A DNA stretch of 64,000 bases from Bacillus sp. USDA818B3_A (GTDB lineage: Bacteria; Bacillota; Bacilli; Bacillales; Cytobacillaceae): assembly GCF_009928415.1 (NCBI RefSeq), contig NZ_JAABNN010000016.1:53037-117036 (forward strand), written 5' to 3'. The first letter of the stretch is position 1; each line of letters opens with the position of its first letter. The position numbers and the translations under genes were made by a program. Under the pieces are notes generated by a model that saw nothing but the letters and a program-made list of their open reading frames with translations, had not been told where the DNA came from and did not search any database. Positions 8,801 through 18,139 of the stretch are shown here, piece after piece.

Positions 8801-9304
8801 TTGGTAGTGAAAGCTTTAAAACGATTTTGTCTGTTAATAGATAGTCTTTTTGAAAAAGTGGCGATAGGCTCACTGATAGCCATGATTATCATCGTAACGC
8901 TGCAAGTTTTCACACGAAAATTGTTTAATTTTGTATTGTTTTGGTCGGAGGAAGTTACTCTTTTATTATTGTGTTGGTTTTCGTTTATGGGAATTGCCAT
9001 TGGTGTTCGCGAAAAATTGCATTTAGCCATTGAATCCTTTACAGCAAACCTACCACCAGCAGTAATTAATGTCATCGATAAAGTGGTATCACTTGCTACC
9101 ATGGCTTTCGGTTGGTATTTGTTGAAATATGGCTGGGATTTCACTGTTTTAATGGGTGATTCAACTTTACCGGCAACTAAATTATCAAATGCATGGGAAT
9201 ATGCTGTTATGCCAATTACAGGATTTATGATGATCACTTACGCTTTCTTGCAATTAGTTGGTGTAGACACAAGACGACATAATATGGAAGGTGGTGGCCA
9301 TTAA
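8801..9304 (+). CDS. dctQ: TRAP transporter small permease (DctQ-like)
   Basis: The protein is about 167 residues with four hydrophobic helices. It carries the DctQ hallmark FWSEEVTLLLLCWFSFMGIAIGVR, followed by HLAIESF. DctQ is the small membrane subunit of a tripartite sodium-driven transporter and pairs with DctM. An AGGAGGAGG site precedes; TTG at 8801 or GTG at 8807 could start translation. The large permease starts 2 bp after its stop, so the two are translationally coupled. Next to GH28 and a KdgF-like gene, the cargo is probably a (unsaturated) galacturonate oligomer or a related sugar acid (inference). Confidence 0.9.
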   Translation: MVVKALKRFCLLIDSLFEKVAIGSLIAMIIIVTLQVFTRKLFNFVLFWSEEVTLLLLCWFSFMGIAIGVREKLHLAIESFTANLPPAVINVIDKVVSLATMAFGWYLLKYGWDFTVLMGDSTLPATKLSNAWEYAVMPITGFMMITYAFLQLVGVDTRRHNMEGGGH

Positions 9305-9306
9305 CG

Positions 9307-10602
9307 ATGGATCAAACAACGATTGCCATAATCATTCTTTTAGCAAGTTTTGTTATCATGCTGCTGCTGCGTTTTCCAGTGGCGCTGACATTGGCAGGGT
9401 CCACTGTCATTACAATGATTTATTTGAACATGCCGCTTGAGGTTGTTGGACAACGGATGATTCAGGGAGTAAATTCATTTGCATTATTAACCATTCCGTT
9501 CTTTATTCTGGCTGGGCAATTAATGAATGAGGGTGGTTTGGCGGCTCGTCTAATTAACTTTGCCATGCTTGCTGTCGGCCGTGTCCGCGGTGGTTTAGCA
9601 ATGGTTAACGTTCTTGCCTGTTTATTATTCGGCAATATTTCAGGTTCTGCTGCCGCGGACGTTTCGTCAATCGGTTCAGTGATGATTCCGATGATGAAGA
9701 AAAAGGGATACAGTAAAGAATTTGCAACTGGCTTAACTTCTGCCGCTGCTATTCAGGGTGTAGTTGTTCCGCCAAGCCATAACTTAATTTTGTACTCTCT
9801 TGCTTCCGGCGGTGTATCCATTGCAACCTTATTTATGGCTGGTGTAGTGCCAGGAATCCTGCTTTGTGCAGTGCTTATGTTTGTCAGCCGCATTTTGGCT
9901 ATCCGCCAAGGCTTCACTCAAACTACTGTCATTGAGAAAAAAGATGTTCCTAAAGTCGTTAAAGATGGAATCATTTCGGTTATGCCGATTGTCATTATCC
10001 TGGGCGGAATATTCTCAGGCTGGTTCACCGCTTCAGAATCAGGTGCAATTGCTGTTTTGTATGCAATTATTGTTACCTTCTTCGTCTTCAAGGAAATTCC
10101 GTTCAGCCGGATGTGGACCATCCTGCTCAGAACCTTCAGGACGGTCTCCATGGTATTGTTCCTAATTGCAGCATCCAATGCTTTAGGTTATGTCCTGGCG
10201 TTCCTGCAAGTACCTAACATGGTTACAAATGGATTATTAAGTATCTCTGATAATCCGGTTATTATCCTATTGATAATCAACGTATTGCTGCTCCTGCTCG
10301 GATGTGGCATGGATATGGCACCGCTTATTCTGATTATGACACCAATCCTCCTACCTGTAGTTACTGCAATGGGGATGGATCCGGTCCATTTCGGTATCAT
10401 TCTAATGTTGAACTTAGGGATTGGGCTTTTAACACCTCCAGTTGGAACGGTTTTATTCATAGGCTCCGCAATCGGCGAAGTCCCTATTATGAAAGCGGCC
10501 AAGGCAATGGCTCCGTTTGGATTGGTGCTCGTGGCAGCATTAATAGTTTTGACCTATGTACCAAATATTTCATTATGGCTGCCTAAGGTGCTAGGACATT
10601 AA
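9307..10602 (+). CDS. dctM: TRAP transporter large permease (DctM-like)
   Basis: The 431-residue polytopic membrane protein has the DctM core signatures: FPVALTLAGS near the start, GNISGSAAADVSSIGSVMIP, and VVPPSHNLILY. A second inverted half follows (ESGAIAVLYAI and GIGLLTPPVGTVLFIGSAIG). DctM is the elevator-type translocating subunit. It is 2 bp behind dctQ and 57 bp before the binding-protein gene, so the order is Q-M-P. Full-length for the family. Confidence 0.94.
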   Translation: MDQTTIAIIILLASFVIMLLLRFPVALTLAGSTVITMIYLNMPLEVVGQRMIQGVNSFALLTIPFFILAGQLMNEGGLAARLINFAMLAVGRVRGGLAMVNVLACLLFGNISGSAAADVSSIGSVMIPMMKKKGYSKEFATGLTSAAAIQGVVVPPSHNLILYSLASGGVSIATLFMAGVVPGILLCAVLMFVSRILAIRQGFTQTTVIEKKDVPKVVKDGIISVMPIVIILGGIFSGWFTASESGAIAVLYAIIVTFFVFKEIPFSRMWTILLRTFRTVSMVLFLIAASNALGYVLAFLQVPNMVTNGLLSISDNPVIILLIINVLLLLLGCGMDMAPLILIMTPILLPVVTAMGMDPVHFGIILMLNLGIGLLTPPVGTVLFIGSAIGEVPIMKAAKAMAPFGLVLVAALIVLTYVPNISLWLPKVLGH

Positions 10603-10659
10603 TAAAGGATTCAACAATTAATCTATAAAACTATTAATTAATTTGAAAGGGGATTTATT

Positions 10660-11697
10660 ATGAAGAAGTCACCAAAACGATTATCCGTTATGCTAACTGC
10701 AGTGCTTGGGGCAAGTTTAGTTCTTTCCGCCTGTTCAGGAGCGGGAAATTCAGCAAAAACCAGTGGAGATTCCGGCTCAAAATCTGAAGGTAAAACATAC
10801 ACTTTCCGTTTGGCTGATACCCATCCGGATAATTACCCAACTGTATTGGGAGATAAGAAATTTGCCGAGCTTGTTAACAAGAAATCTAATGGCCGCATTA
10901 AAATTAGCGTTTTCCCTAATGGACAGTTAGGCGACGAGAAATCAGTCATTGAACAGGTTCAATTGGGAGCGGTTGAGTTCACACGTGTTAGTGCCGGACC
11001 GTTGGGTGAATTCAGTAAGCCTCTGGGTGTATTCAGTCTTCCATATATCTTTGACAACTCTGAACACGAGTGGAAATTCTTAAACGGTGAAAAAGGACAG
11101 GAAATGTTAAAGAGCTTAGAAGCGTCTAAAATGGAAGGCCTTGCTTACTATGATTCTGGTGCACGCAGCTTCTATTCTACTAAACCTATTAAGGACGTTA
11201 ATGATTTGAAAGGCCAAAAAATCCGTGTACAACAAAACCAGATTAACATAGACTTAATTGCCGCACTTGGCGGCAGTGCCACTCCAATGCCTTATGGAGA
11301 AGTATTCAGCTCACTGCAAACAGGTGTTATCGATGCAGCTGAAAATAATGCACCAAGCTATGTTTCTGCTAACCATTACCAAGTAGCGAAGAATTTGATT
11401 CTTGACGGTCACCAGCGTGTGCCTGAAATTCTATTAGCTAGCAAAACTATTTGGGATAAGTTAAGCGATGCAGATAAAAAGATTATCCAAGAAGCCGCAA
11501 AAGAATCTGTGGAAACAGAACGTACGGAGTGGGAAAAAATGGAGGAAGATTCCCAGAAGAAAATTGAAGATGCTGGCGTCAAAATTGTTGAGGTAAATGA
11601 TCTTAAGCCTTGGCAGAAGAAAGTTGCACCTGTAATCGATAAGTATCGTGCTGAATATGGTGATGTTCTTGATGCAATCGATCAGGCAAGACAATAA
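10660..11697 (+). CDS. dctP: TRAP transporter substrate-binding lipoprotein (DctP-like)
   Basis: The 345-residue protein begins with a lipoprotein signal (lipobox LSAC, Cys at about 25) and a Ser/Gly linker. The DctP fold follows, with IRVQQNQINIDLIAALGGSATPMPYGEVFSSLQTGVIDAAENN, which holds the conserved Arg and Asn that grip the carboxylate of the cargo. It acts outside the membrane and feeds DctQM. A RBS (AAAGGGG) precedes. A strong terminator follows, before the sensor kinase gene. Confidence 0.94.
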   Translation: MKKSPKRLSVMLTAVLGASLVLSACSGAGNSAKTSGDSGSKSEGKTYTFRLADTHPDNYPTVLGDKKFAELVNKKSNGRIKISVFPNGQLGDEKSVIEQVQLGAVEFTRVSAGPLGEFSKPLGVFSLPYIFDNSEHEWKFLNGEKGQEMLKSLEASKMEGLAYYDSGARSFYSTKPIKDVNDLKGQKIRVQQNQINIDLIAALGGSATPMPYGEVFSSLQTGVIDAAENNAPSYVSANHYQVAKNLILDGHQRVPEILLASKTIWDKLSDADKKIIQEAAKESVETERTEWEKMEEDSQKKIEDAGVKIVEVNDLKPWQKKVAPVIDKYRAEYGDVLDAIDQARQ

Positions 11698-11732
11698 ACT
11701 ATTACCTTTTGAGAACTATATGGAAAAATAAT

Positions 11733-11784
11733 AGGAACAGCTATGCTAGGAATGTTATTATTATAGCATGGCTTTCCTTTTTAT
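11733..11784 (+). terminator. Terminator after the TRAP operon
   Basis: AGGAACAGCTATGCTA pairs with TAGCATGGCTTTCCT (a few mismatches) and is followed by TTTTTATTTT. Confidence 0.8.
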
Positions 11785-11807
11785 TTTACATAGGAACAAG
11801 GTGAAAT

Positions 11808-13655
11808 ATGCAACGGTTTGGAAGACATGCTTTTGCCCGGTTAACGAGCATACTACTAATAAAAGATCAGTCACTGGTTCGCAAGTTATTTGTTTTTGCA
11901 ACATTGCTTGTTGTTATTCCAATTGGTTTTATCGGATTTTTTTCCTATAAGAAATCGGTTGAAGTGCTTGAAAATGAAGCACGATCAAATAGCTGGCAAA
12001 TTATAAGGCAGGTAAACACACATATCGAGTATTATGTAGGCGATTTTGAGATTGATATATTAAAAATTTTAAACAACCAGACGCTCAGCCGATTTCTCCA
12101 AATGAATACACAAGAGGAATTTGATTCAAGTGAAATGGCATCTAATGTCAAGCGGATGCTGCAAAATGCAGCTTACTCCAGGTCGGATATAACCAATATT
12201 ACTGTATCAGTCAATAATGTAGCCACGGTCGATGCAAGCGATATCCGTTACAATCGATTTCATCCTAAAGAGTCTTTTCATCCGGAATTTTTTCAAAAAA
12301 TCCTGCCGGACACCGCTGAACCTGTTATTTTCACACGGATGCTTACAGATGGTGAGGACAACGAGTATGTGATTTCCATTGCCAGAAGGTTGTTTAGCCC
12401 GAAAACTCTGAAGCCAATTGGTTATATTGTGATGGATGTAAACTTTAAGCGTTTTAAGGAAATTGCCAGCCAGGTAAATATTGGCCACTCGGGATTTATG
12501 TATATCGTTGATTCACAGGGGAATTATGTCTATAATCCAGACTTCTCCCATCTCGGAAAAAAAGCTTCTCTTCAACATATGGAAAAAATCCTTCATGGGG
12601 AAAGCGGATCATTTGTGACAAACGGAGAGGACAAAGATTTGCTCACGTATACCCATTCTGGGTTTCTTGGCTGGACGGTCATTACATCTATTCCTTATGA
12701 CGAACTTATTAAAAGTTCAATTTATATAAGAAACACTATTTTTATTACGATTCTCTTTACATTGTTGATTGCAGCTATTCTTGGAGTAGGTTTATCTAGA
12801 AGTATCATTAAACCGATAAGAGGACTGCAAGGGATGATGAAGCGAGTGGAGAAAGGGGATTTTAGCGGACAAGTAAAAGTCTTATCCAAAGATGAGATTG
12901 GTGAGTTGACACAGGGATTCAATAAAATGCTAATCCGTTTAGATGAACTTGTCAATGAAGTTTATCTTTCTAGAATTCGGGAAACGGAAATGCTGTTCCG
13001 TCAAAAAGAAATTGAACTAAAAGCACTTCAGGCACAAATCAATCCGCATTTTTTGTTTAATTCCCTCGAAACAGTTCGTGGAATGGCATTGGAGTACGGA
13101 GTAGACAACATATCTGATATATCCGCATCATTGGCAAAGTTATTACGTTATAATATAAATAATAACTCTCAAACCGTTTTGCTGGAGGAAGAAATTCATC
13201 ATACGAATGTATACCTTCGAATTCAGAAATATCGTTTTGATGAAAAATTGGAGTATGAATTCTTAATACCGGACTGGGCGAAAAAACAAACGATTGCAAA
13301 ATTCTCCATTCAGCCCATTGTTGAGAACTCGTTTAAGCATGGTATTGAACCTTGCGGCGGAATTTCTAAAATCAGTATAACGGCGATGCAGATATCAGTT
13401 GATGCTTATATAATTAAAATTCAGGATAATGGAATTGGAATTTCTCAGGAGAAGTTGGAAGAAATTCGACGAAATTTAAGTCAGAAGGATGTAATGGAAG
13501 GGGGCCCAGGGATCGGTATGGTGAATGTTCACCGAAGAATTGTACATCTTTTTGGGGAAGAGTATGGCATTAGTGTACAAAGCAGTCAAGGAAGTGGAGC
13601 CATTATAATTATCCGCCTGCCGTTAATCGGGCACATCAAGGAAGCTGATTCATAA
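11808..13655 (+). CDS. YesM-like sensor histidine kinase
   Basis: The 615-residue protein has two membrane helices (about 28-50 and 305-325) around an extracellular Cache-type sensor. A HAMP domain follows (RSIIKPIRGLQGMMKRVEKGDFSG). The His_kinase domain of the LytS/YesM type has the phospho-acceptor in QAQINPHFLFNSLE (His414). The ATPase has ENSFKHGIEP (N box), DNGIG and GGPGIGMVNVHRR. These kinases sense sugars or binding proteins at the cell surface. The cognate YesN-type regulator follows 57 bp downstream. Placement behind the TRAP operon suggests that it switches on pectin-product uptake (inference). Confidence 0.92.
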   Translation: MQRFGRHAFARLTSILLIKDQSLVRKLFVFATLLVVIPIGFIGFFSYKKSVEVLENEARSNSWQIIRQVNTHIEYYVGDFEIDILKILNNQTLSRFLQMNTQEEFDSSEMASNVKRMLQNAAYSRSDITNITVSVNNVATVDASDIRYNRFHPKESFHPEFFQKILPDTAEPVIFTRMLTDGEDNEYVISIARRLFSPKTLKPIGYIVMDVNFKRFKEIASQVNIGHSGFMYIVDSQGNYVYNPDFSHLGKKASLQHMEKILHGESGSFVTNGEDKDLLTYTHSGFLGWTVITSIPYDELIKSSIYIRNTIFITILFTLLIAAILGVGLSRSIIKPIRGLQGMMKRVEKGDFSGQVKVLSKDEIGELTQGFNKMLIRLDELVNEVYLSRIRETEMLFRQKEIELKALQAQINPHFLFNSLETVRGMALEYGVDNISDISASLAKLLRYNINNNSQTVLLEEEIHHTNVYLRIQKYRFDEKLEYEFLIPDWAKKQTIAKFSIQPIVENSFKHGIEPCGGISKISITAMQISVDAYIIKIQDNGIGISQEKLEEIRRNLSQKDVMEGGPGIGMVNVHRRIVHLFGEEYGISVQSSQGSGAIIIIRLPLIGHIKEADS

Positions 13656-13712
13656 CAAAAGATAATAGTCGCGTTTTTTCTAAAAATTATTGCTTTATTG
13701 GGAAGGGATAGC

Positions 13713-14462
13713 ATGTTCACGATTCTTTTGGTAGATGACGAGAAATGGGTCCGAACTGCACTACGACACACGATAATTAAGACAGGGCTCAACTTTAAGG
13801 TAATTGGTGAATGCTCCAATGGATTGGAAGCTTTGGATTTTTTAAAGGAACAAGCTGTTGATTTGATAATGACAGATGTACGGATGTCCGTGATGGACGG
13901 GTTATCCTTTGTGAAAACGCACTCAAACGGTGCACATCAGTCGGATTGTATTATGATCAGCGGTTACGATGATTTTAAGTATGTACAGCATGGCCTTCGT
14001 TCAGGAATATATGATTACCTGCTTAAGCCTGTAGAGTTAGAAGAACTTAAGGAATGTCTGGAAAACTGGGTGAACCATCGCCGGAAAAAAAATGATCGCT
14101 CATCAAATAGTTTGGTAAAAGAGGCAGATCCATTAGAATTATCCACTGTCGAGAGAGTTATCAACTACGTCAAAAGCAAAGTTCCGGGTGAAGTCACTTT
14201 AACAGAAGCTGCAAACTACGTCAATTTGAATCCAAGTTATCTAAGTAAACTATTTAAAGACAAAACAGAACAAAACTTTGTAGACTTTGTACTTGAAATC
14301 CGTATGAATGAAGCAAGGCATCTGCTTGTTTCGACCTCCTTAAGAGTTAGCGAAATAGCTGACAGGCTGGGGTATTCCGATATCACCTATTTTAGTAACA
14401 TGTTTAAGCGTAAAAATGGAGTAACTCCATCTGAATACCGGAAGGGGGTAAGCGTGAATTAA
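13713..14462 (+). CDS. YesN-like response regulator (receiver plus AraC-type DNA-binding domain)
   Basis: ATG at 13713 is preferred over an upstream in-frame TTG because the receiver starts immediately (MFTILLVDDEKWVRTALRH) and GGAAGGG is well placed. The 249-residue protein has a receiver with phospho-acceptor Asp55 (LIMTDVRM) and Lys in LKPVE. A C-terminal AraC domain carries two HTH motifs (VTLTEAANYVNLNPSYLSKLF; LGYSDITYFSNMFKRKNGVTPSEYRK). It is the partner of the upstream kinase. It resembles the unpaired regulator at 20596 closely in the receiver start. Confidence 0.92.
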   Translation: MFTILLVDDEKWVRTALRHTIIKTGLNFKVIGECSNGLEALDFLKEQAVDLIMTDVRMSVMDGLSFVKTHSNGAHQSDCIMISGYDDFKYVQHGLRSGIYDYLLKPVELEELKECLENWVNHRRKKNDRSSNSLVKEADPLELSTVERVINYVKSKVPGEVTLTEAANYVNLNPSYLSKLFKDKTEQNFVDFVLEIRMNEARHLLVSTSLRVSEIADRLGYSDITYFSNMFKRKNGVTPSEYRKGVSVN

Positions 14463-14564
14463 TAAATGAAGAGAAAAGAAAATTGTTTGTGCTTATAACT
14501 ATCTTAAGATAAAAACTCTGTGGATTTAGTAATTTGATAAATTAACTGAAAAGGGGTAGATGAC

Positions 14565-14888
14565 TTGATTTTCTTTGGTAAGAATGAGCAAATCGTTGAT
14601 GCAGGAGAAGGTGTAAAAAGGAAACTTTTGGGAAGAGGCGGCACCCTGATGATGGCAGAAGTAAGTTTTCAAAAGGAAGCAATTGGTGCCATTCACTCTC
14701 ACCCTCATGAGCAGGTTAGTTATATTGTTCAGGGAAGTTTTGAGTTTCATTTGGATGGAAAGGTCCAACGAGTGGTAAAAGGTGACAGCGTTTACGTACC
14801 CTCAAATACATTGCATGGAGTAAAAGCCCTGGAAGACAACTCTATTATATTGGACGTTTTTACACCTCAGCGGGAAGATTTTGTTTGA
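14565..14888 (+). CDS. kdgF: KdgF-like cupin (unsaturated galacturonate linearisation)
   Basis: This 107-residue single-domain cupin starts at TTG after AAAAGGGG. Metal ligands are visible as His44, His46, His48 and Gln50 (AIHSHPHEQVSYIVQGSFEF) and His84 (PSNTLHGV), the KdgF pattern. KdgF converts 4,5-unsaturated galacturonate, released by pectinolysis, to the open-chain 5-keto-4-deoxyuronate in the cytoplasm. Location just behind the TRAP and two-component genes supports this assignment. No kduI, kduD, kdgK or kdgA is in this window, so the rest of the route must be elsewhere. A generic cupin role cannot be excluded. Confidence 0.8.
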   Translation: MIFFGKNEQIVDAGEGVKRKLLGRGGTLMMAEVSFQKEAIGAIHSHPHEQVSYIVQGSFEFHLDGKVQRVVKGDSVYVPSNTLHGVKALEDNSIILDVFTPQREDFV

Positions 14889-14966
14889 GTGTGAATGAGA
14901 TATACTTGATAGAACAATTAAATTGAAATCGCTTTTATTTTTTCGTCTGATTAGGAGTACATTTTT

Positions 14967-16028
14967 ATGAGACTTCAAGGTTATAAGAATTTGTTGGAGG
15001 TAATTAATAAAAGAACTGTCATAGAGGAATATTTAATCAGTAATCAAGACAAGGATCCTAAAAATCCTAAACAACTACCTTTTATTTCTAAAAATAAGTT
15101 AGAGGATAAAGAATGGAAAATTATTATGGATAAAGATGAGGAAGGAATTATAACATCTTATCCTAATAAAGAGCTAAAAACAAATAAGTTTGTAATAAGG
15201 AGAAAAACAAAAAATATACCTATTTTAAAACACAAACATGAATATATTGAAATTGTATATGTTTTAGAAGGAAGATATATTCAAGAAATAAAAGGTAGTC
15301 AGTTCGAGATGAATAAAGGGGATTTATGTATTTTAGATAGAAATGTCGTACATAGCTCCTTGCCTTTAAGTGAATCAGATGTCGTTGTCAATATTATTTT
15401 AACACCTGAATTTTTTGATGGCATTTTCATGTATTTATTGTCGGATGATAACTATATATCCAATTTTATCATCAATAGTCTTTACTCTAAGAGTAAGGAA
15501 CAAAATTTCTTAAAACACCATGTAAAAGACGATTCTTTCATAAAAATCATTTTAGAGAACCTCCTGATAGAATATTATTCAAAAGAAATGAAATCTTCAG
15601 CTGCTATTAACGGGTACCTGCTAATTCTTTTTACAGAACTATCAAGAGAAATTACTTATAGCACAGGAGCACTTATAAAGGATGAACAGCATAAGGTAAA
15701 GGATAGAATTTTAACTTATATTAGAAATAGATATAAGGATACAAATCTTAATGAAATGGCTGAGTATTTTCATTTTCATCCAAGTTATCTAAGCAGTCTT
15801 GTTAAAAAAGAATTTGGCAAAAATTTAAAGGATCTACTGACTGATGTTCGAATGTCAGAGGCTAGCAAATTACTTAAAAACACAGATATGACAATTGAAA
15901 ATATTGTATATGAATTAGGATATACAAACTTAAGTTACTTTTATAAAGTTTTTAAGAAAACGTACGGTATGACTCCGAATCAATACAAAATAAAATTAAC
16001 AAATCAAAGAAAAACAAAGACAGAATAA
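14967..16028 (+). CDS. AraC-family transcriptional regulator with cupin sensor
   Basis: The 353-residue protein has an N-terminal extension, a cupin sensor around 90-150 (HKHEYIEIVYVLEGRYIQEIKG; NKGDLCILDRNVVHSSLP), and a C-terminal AraC domain (NLNEMAEYFHFHPSYLSSLVKKEFG; YTNLSYFYKVFKKTYGMTPNQYK). The gene is noticeably richer in A and T than the neighbouring TRAP genes. It precedes the GPH sugar symporter on the same strand and likely controls it or the GH2 gene behind it (inference). Confidence 0.88.
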   Translation: MRLQGYKNLLEVINKRTVIEEYLISNQDKDPKNPKQLPFISKNKLEDKEWKIIMDKDEEGIITSYPNKELKTNKFVIRRKTKNIPILKHKHEYIEIVYVLEGRYIQEIKGSQFEMNKGDLCILDRNVVHSSLPLSESDVVVNIILTPEFFDGIFMYLLSDDNYISNFIINSLYSKSKEQNFLKHHVKDDSFIKIILENLLIEYYSKEMKSSAAINGYLLILFTELSREITYSTGALIKDEQHKVKDRILTYIRNRYKDTNLNEMAEYFHFHPSYLSSLVKKEFGKNLKDLLTDVRMSEASKLLKNTDMTIENIVYELGYTNLSYFYKVFKKTYGMTPNQYKIKLTNQRKTKTE

Positions 16029-16052
16029 AAAAGTTCTGTCTTTTTTGTTTTT
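16016..16052 (+). terminator. Terminator overlapping the 3' end of the AraC gene
   Basis: AAAGACAGAA pairs with TTCTGTCTTT around an 8-nt loop and is followed by a T-rich run. The left arm lies inside the last codons. Confidence 0.85.
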
Positions 16053-16177
16053 TGTATATCAAAAGAGAAATCTTAAAAAAAATATAATTAGCCTAATTTA
16101 GAATGCAGAAAAACCTCTCGCAGAAAATGTATATTAAATATACAATATATTCAAGGAAGGTAAAGATATTAAAGTAA

Positions 16178-16270
16178 TGCAACGGTAAAGCAATAGATAG
16201 TGTGGAAATAACGACTAGTAAAAATTTAAATTTGGAGAGGATAAGGCTGATCGAAACCGGTGGTAAATAA
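16178..16270 (+). pseudogene. Possible 3' remnant of a carbohydrate-binding-module gene
   Basis: A 30-codon frame without start ends with residues NLNLERIRLIETGGK and a stop. This resembles the closing strand of CBM6/35-type modules on secreted glycanases. In-frame stops lie just upstream. It may be a gene tail left by deletion, like other fragments in this window, but it is too short to be sure. The rest of 16053-16387 is AT-rich with only the cre-like site below. Confidence 0.25.
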
Positions 16271-16299
16271 TTATTAATATCACAATTTGAACAAGTTAT

Positions 16300-16313
16300 T
16301 GTAAACCTTTACA
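16300..16313 (+). promoter_or_regulatory. cre-like site upstream of the GPH symporter
   Basis: TGTAAACCTTTACA is a near-perfect palindrome with one mismatch to the cre consensus (C for the central G). It lies 75 bp before the start. Confidence 0.6.
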
Positions 16314-16387
16314 CTTGTCTTAGTTATAAATAGAAAAATAGAATTACTGTTTAACTTTTTTCTCAAAAAAAAAAGGGGGTAATATCT

Positions 16388-17782
16388 GTGACTATAAAAA
16401 ATTCAGGTGAAAAATTGTGGCGCGTTATTATGACACCATTAGGTTCAGCTTCATCCAATGTTCATTTTTTCTTATTTATTTCATTCTTTATGGTATTTGC
16501 TACAGAAGCCCTAAAAATGAATCCTGTGATAACCGGAATCATTTTAACAGTATCTAGGCTTTTTAATGCTTTTATAGATCCAATTGTAGGTACCTTCATT
16601 GATAAGACTGAAACAAAATTTGGGAAGTTTAGACCGTTTTTAGTTAGCGGATCAATCATCATGAATATTAGTTTAATCATGTTATTCCAAATGTCTTTTA
16701 TTATTCCGGAAAACTTTCAAATTTTTTGGATTATATTTTTTTATGGACTATGGGATATAGGTTATTCTATGATGTCAACCGTTAATAAGTCAGTGCTTGC
16801 AGTCATAACAAGGAATCCTAAACAAAGACCTGTTTCTGGTATAGCTGGAGGAGTATACAGCACGTTATTGAGTATGGCTTTTTTGGTGAGTGTAGTTCCA
16901 GTGATTAATATGAATGGTGGATTTGGAACCGAATCGGGCTGGAAGTGGGTTTCTACATTTGCTGTCATTTTAAATTTAGTTTTACTTGGTTTAGCATTGT
17001 TTGCGATATCTGCAAAAGATAAACCTGAGATTTTTAGAATAGGAGATCAAAGAAAAGAAAAAGTAAAGGTAATAGATTACTGGAATATTATCAAAAGTAA
17101 CAAACCTCTACAAATGTTAATGATTTCAGCATCTTCGAACAAATTAGCGGATACCGTTGATAGTGCAGCATTGATTTATTTCTATATGTATGCGGTTCAA
17201 AATGTGAGCCTGCAGCCAATGGTAAGCGGCTATTCTACGATAGTGGCATTTGTTGGTGCCTTTTTCGCTGGAGGAATTGCCATTAGATTTGGACTAAGGA
17301 AGGCTTTTGTCTTAGGAGCTTGGATAAATTTAATCTTTTCTGTCTCATTACTGCTTTTCCGCCCTTTCGATGTAGTTCCTGTTTTTATACTTCTAATGTC
17401 TTTAAACACGCTTTGTAGAAGATTGACAGCACAAAATGTTGATCCAATGATAGCAGATGTCGTGGACTATCATACATATAAAACTGGAAAATTTATTCCT
17501 GGAATGGTTGCATCTTCATTTTCCTTCATTGATAAAGTTATTAGTTCCTTTGCAGGTTCTATTGTAGGGCTACTAATGGGACTTGCAGGGTATCATGCAA
17601 ATGCTCAGCCAACTACTGAACTTTTTTGGACATCCTTGTTGATTTATTTAGGTTTTCCTATATTAGGAGATATTATAAGTATTATAGCAATGAAATTTTA
17701 TAATATTGATAAGACTATGTATAAACAAATATATGCTTCAGATGAAAATTGTGGTAACTCACTTGAATTGGAAGTAAATTAA
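16388..17782 (+). CDS. GPH-family (glycoside-pentoside-hexuronide) sugar:cation symporter
   Basis: The 464-residue protein has about twelve membrane helices and the GPH/MFS_2 signatures. These are FIDPIVGTFIDKTETKFGKFRPFLV after helix 2 and IADVVDYHTYKTGKFIPGMVASSFSFIDK in the second half. It starts at GTG with AAAGGGGG well spaced. Members import disaccharides, hexuronides or glycosides with a cation. The intact secreted beta-galactosidase follows, so galactose or galacto-oligosaccharides are plausible cargo, with hexuronides as the alternative. Confidence 0.88.
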   Translation: MTIKNSGEKLWRVIMTPLGSASSNVHFFLFISFFMVFATEALKMNPVITGIILTVSRLFNAFIDPIVGTFIDKTETKFGKFRPFLVSGSIIMNISLIMLFQMSFIIPENFQIFWIIFFYGLWDIGYSMMSTVNKSVLAVITRNPKQRPVSGIAGGVYSTLLSMAFLVSVVPVINMNGGFGTESGWKWVSTFAVILNLVLLGLALFAISAKDKPEIFRIGDQRKEKVKVIDYWNIIKSNKPLQMLMISASSNKLADTVDSAALIYFYMYAVQNVSLQPMVSGYSTIVAFVGAFFAGGIAIRFGLRKAFVLGAWINLIFSVSLLLFRPFDVVPVFILLMSLNTLCRRLTAQNVDPMIADVVDYHTYKTGKFIPGMVASSFSFIDKVISSFAGSIVGLLMGLAGYHANAQPTTELFWTSLLIYLGFPILGDIISIIAMKFYNIDKTMYKQIYASDENCGNSLELEVN

Positions 17783-17876
17783 TTTATCTTTGCGTTGCTC
17801 CATGGTAGTAATAGTAGACTCCCTTTGAAAAAGTTTTAATATTCCTAAGCGATAGAATGAAATTCTATAACCCATG

Positions 17877-17911
17877 AAAATCCTACCGGAAATAAAGGTG
17901 GGATTTCTTTA
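17877..17911 (+). terminator. Terminator after the GPH symporter
   Basis: AAATCCTACC pairs with GGTGGGATTT (one mismatch) and is followed by CTTTATG. Nothing else coding was seen in 17783-18139. Confidence 0.75.
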
Positions 17912-18035
17912 TGTTATAGGTTCATTGTTGTTCACAGTTAATTAGGAGTAATTAAACAATCTAACCTAAAAAAACATATAATCTCCTTAAAAAATGACAT
18001 TACTGAATATTCTATTAAGCTATAAAATCAGAATA

Positions 18036-18049
18036 AGTAAGCGCTTTAT
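18036..18049 (+). promoter_or_regulatory. cre/LacI-type operator upstream of the GH2 gene
   Basis: AGTAAGCGCTTTAT contains the AAGCGCTT core of cre/LacI-family operators, about 90 bp before the start. A weaker copy, TGTAAGTGTTTTAA, is at 18099-18112. An orphan AGGAGG at 18061 has no following frame. Confidence 0.5.
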
Positions 18050-18139
18050 AAATAGAGATAAGGAGGTAACTCAATTAATATAAAAAACTTAAACGTACTG
18101 TAAGTGTTTTAACAATGAGTAATAGAATGGGGGAGAAAG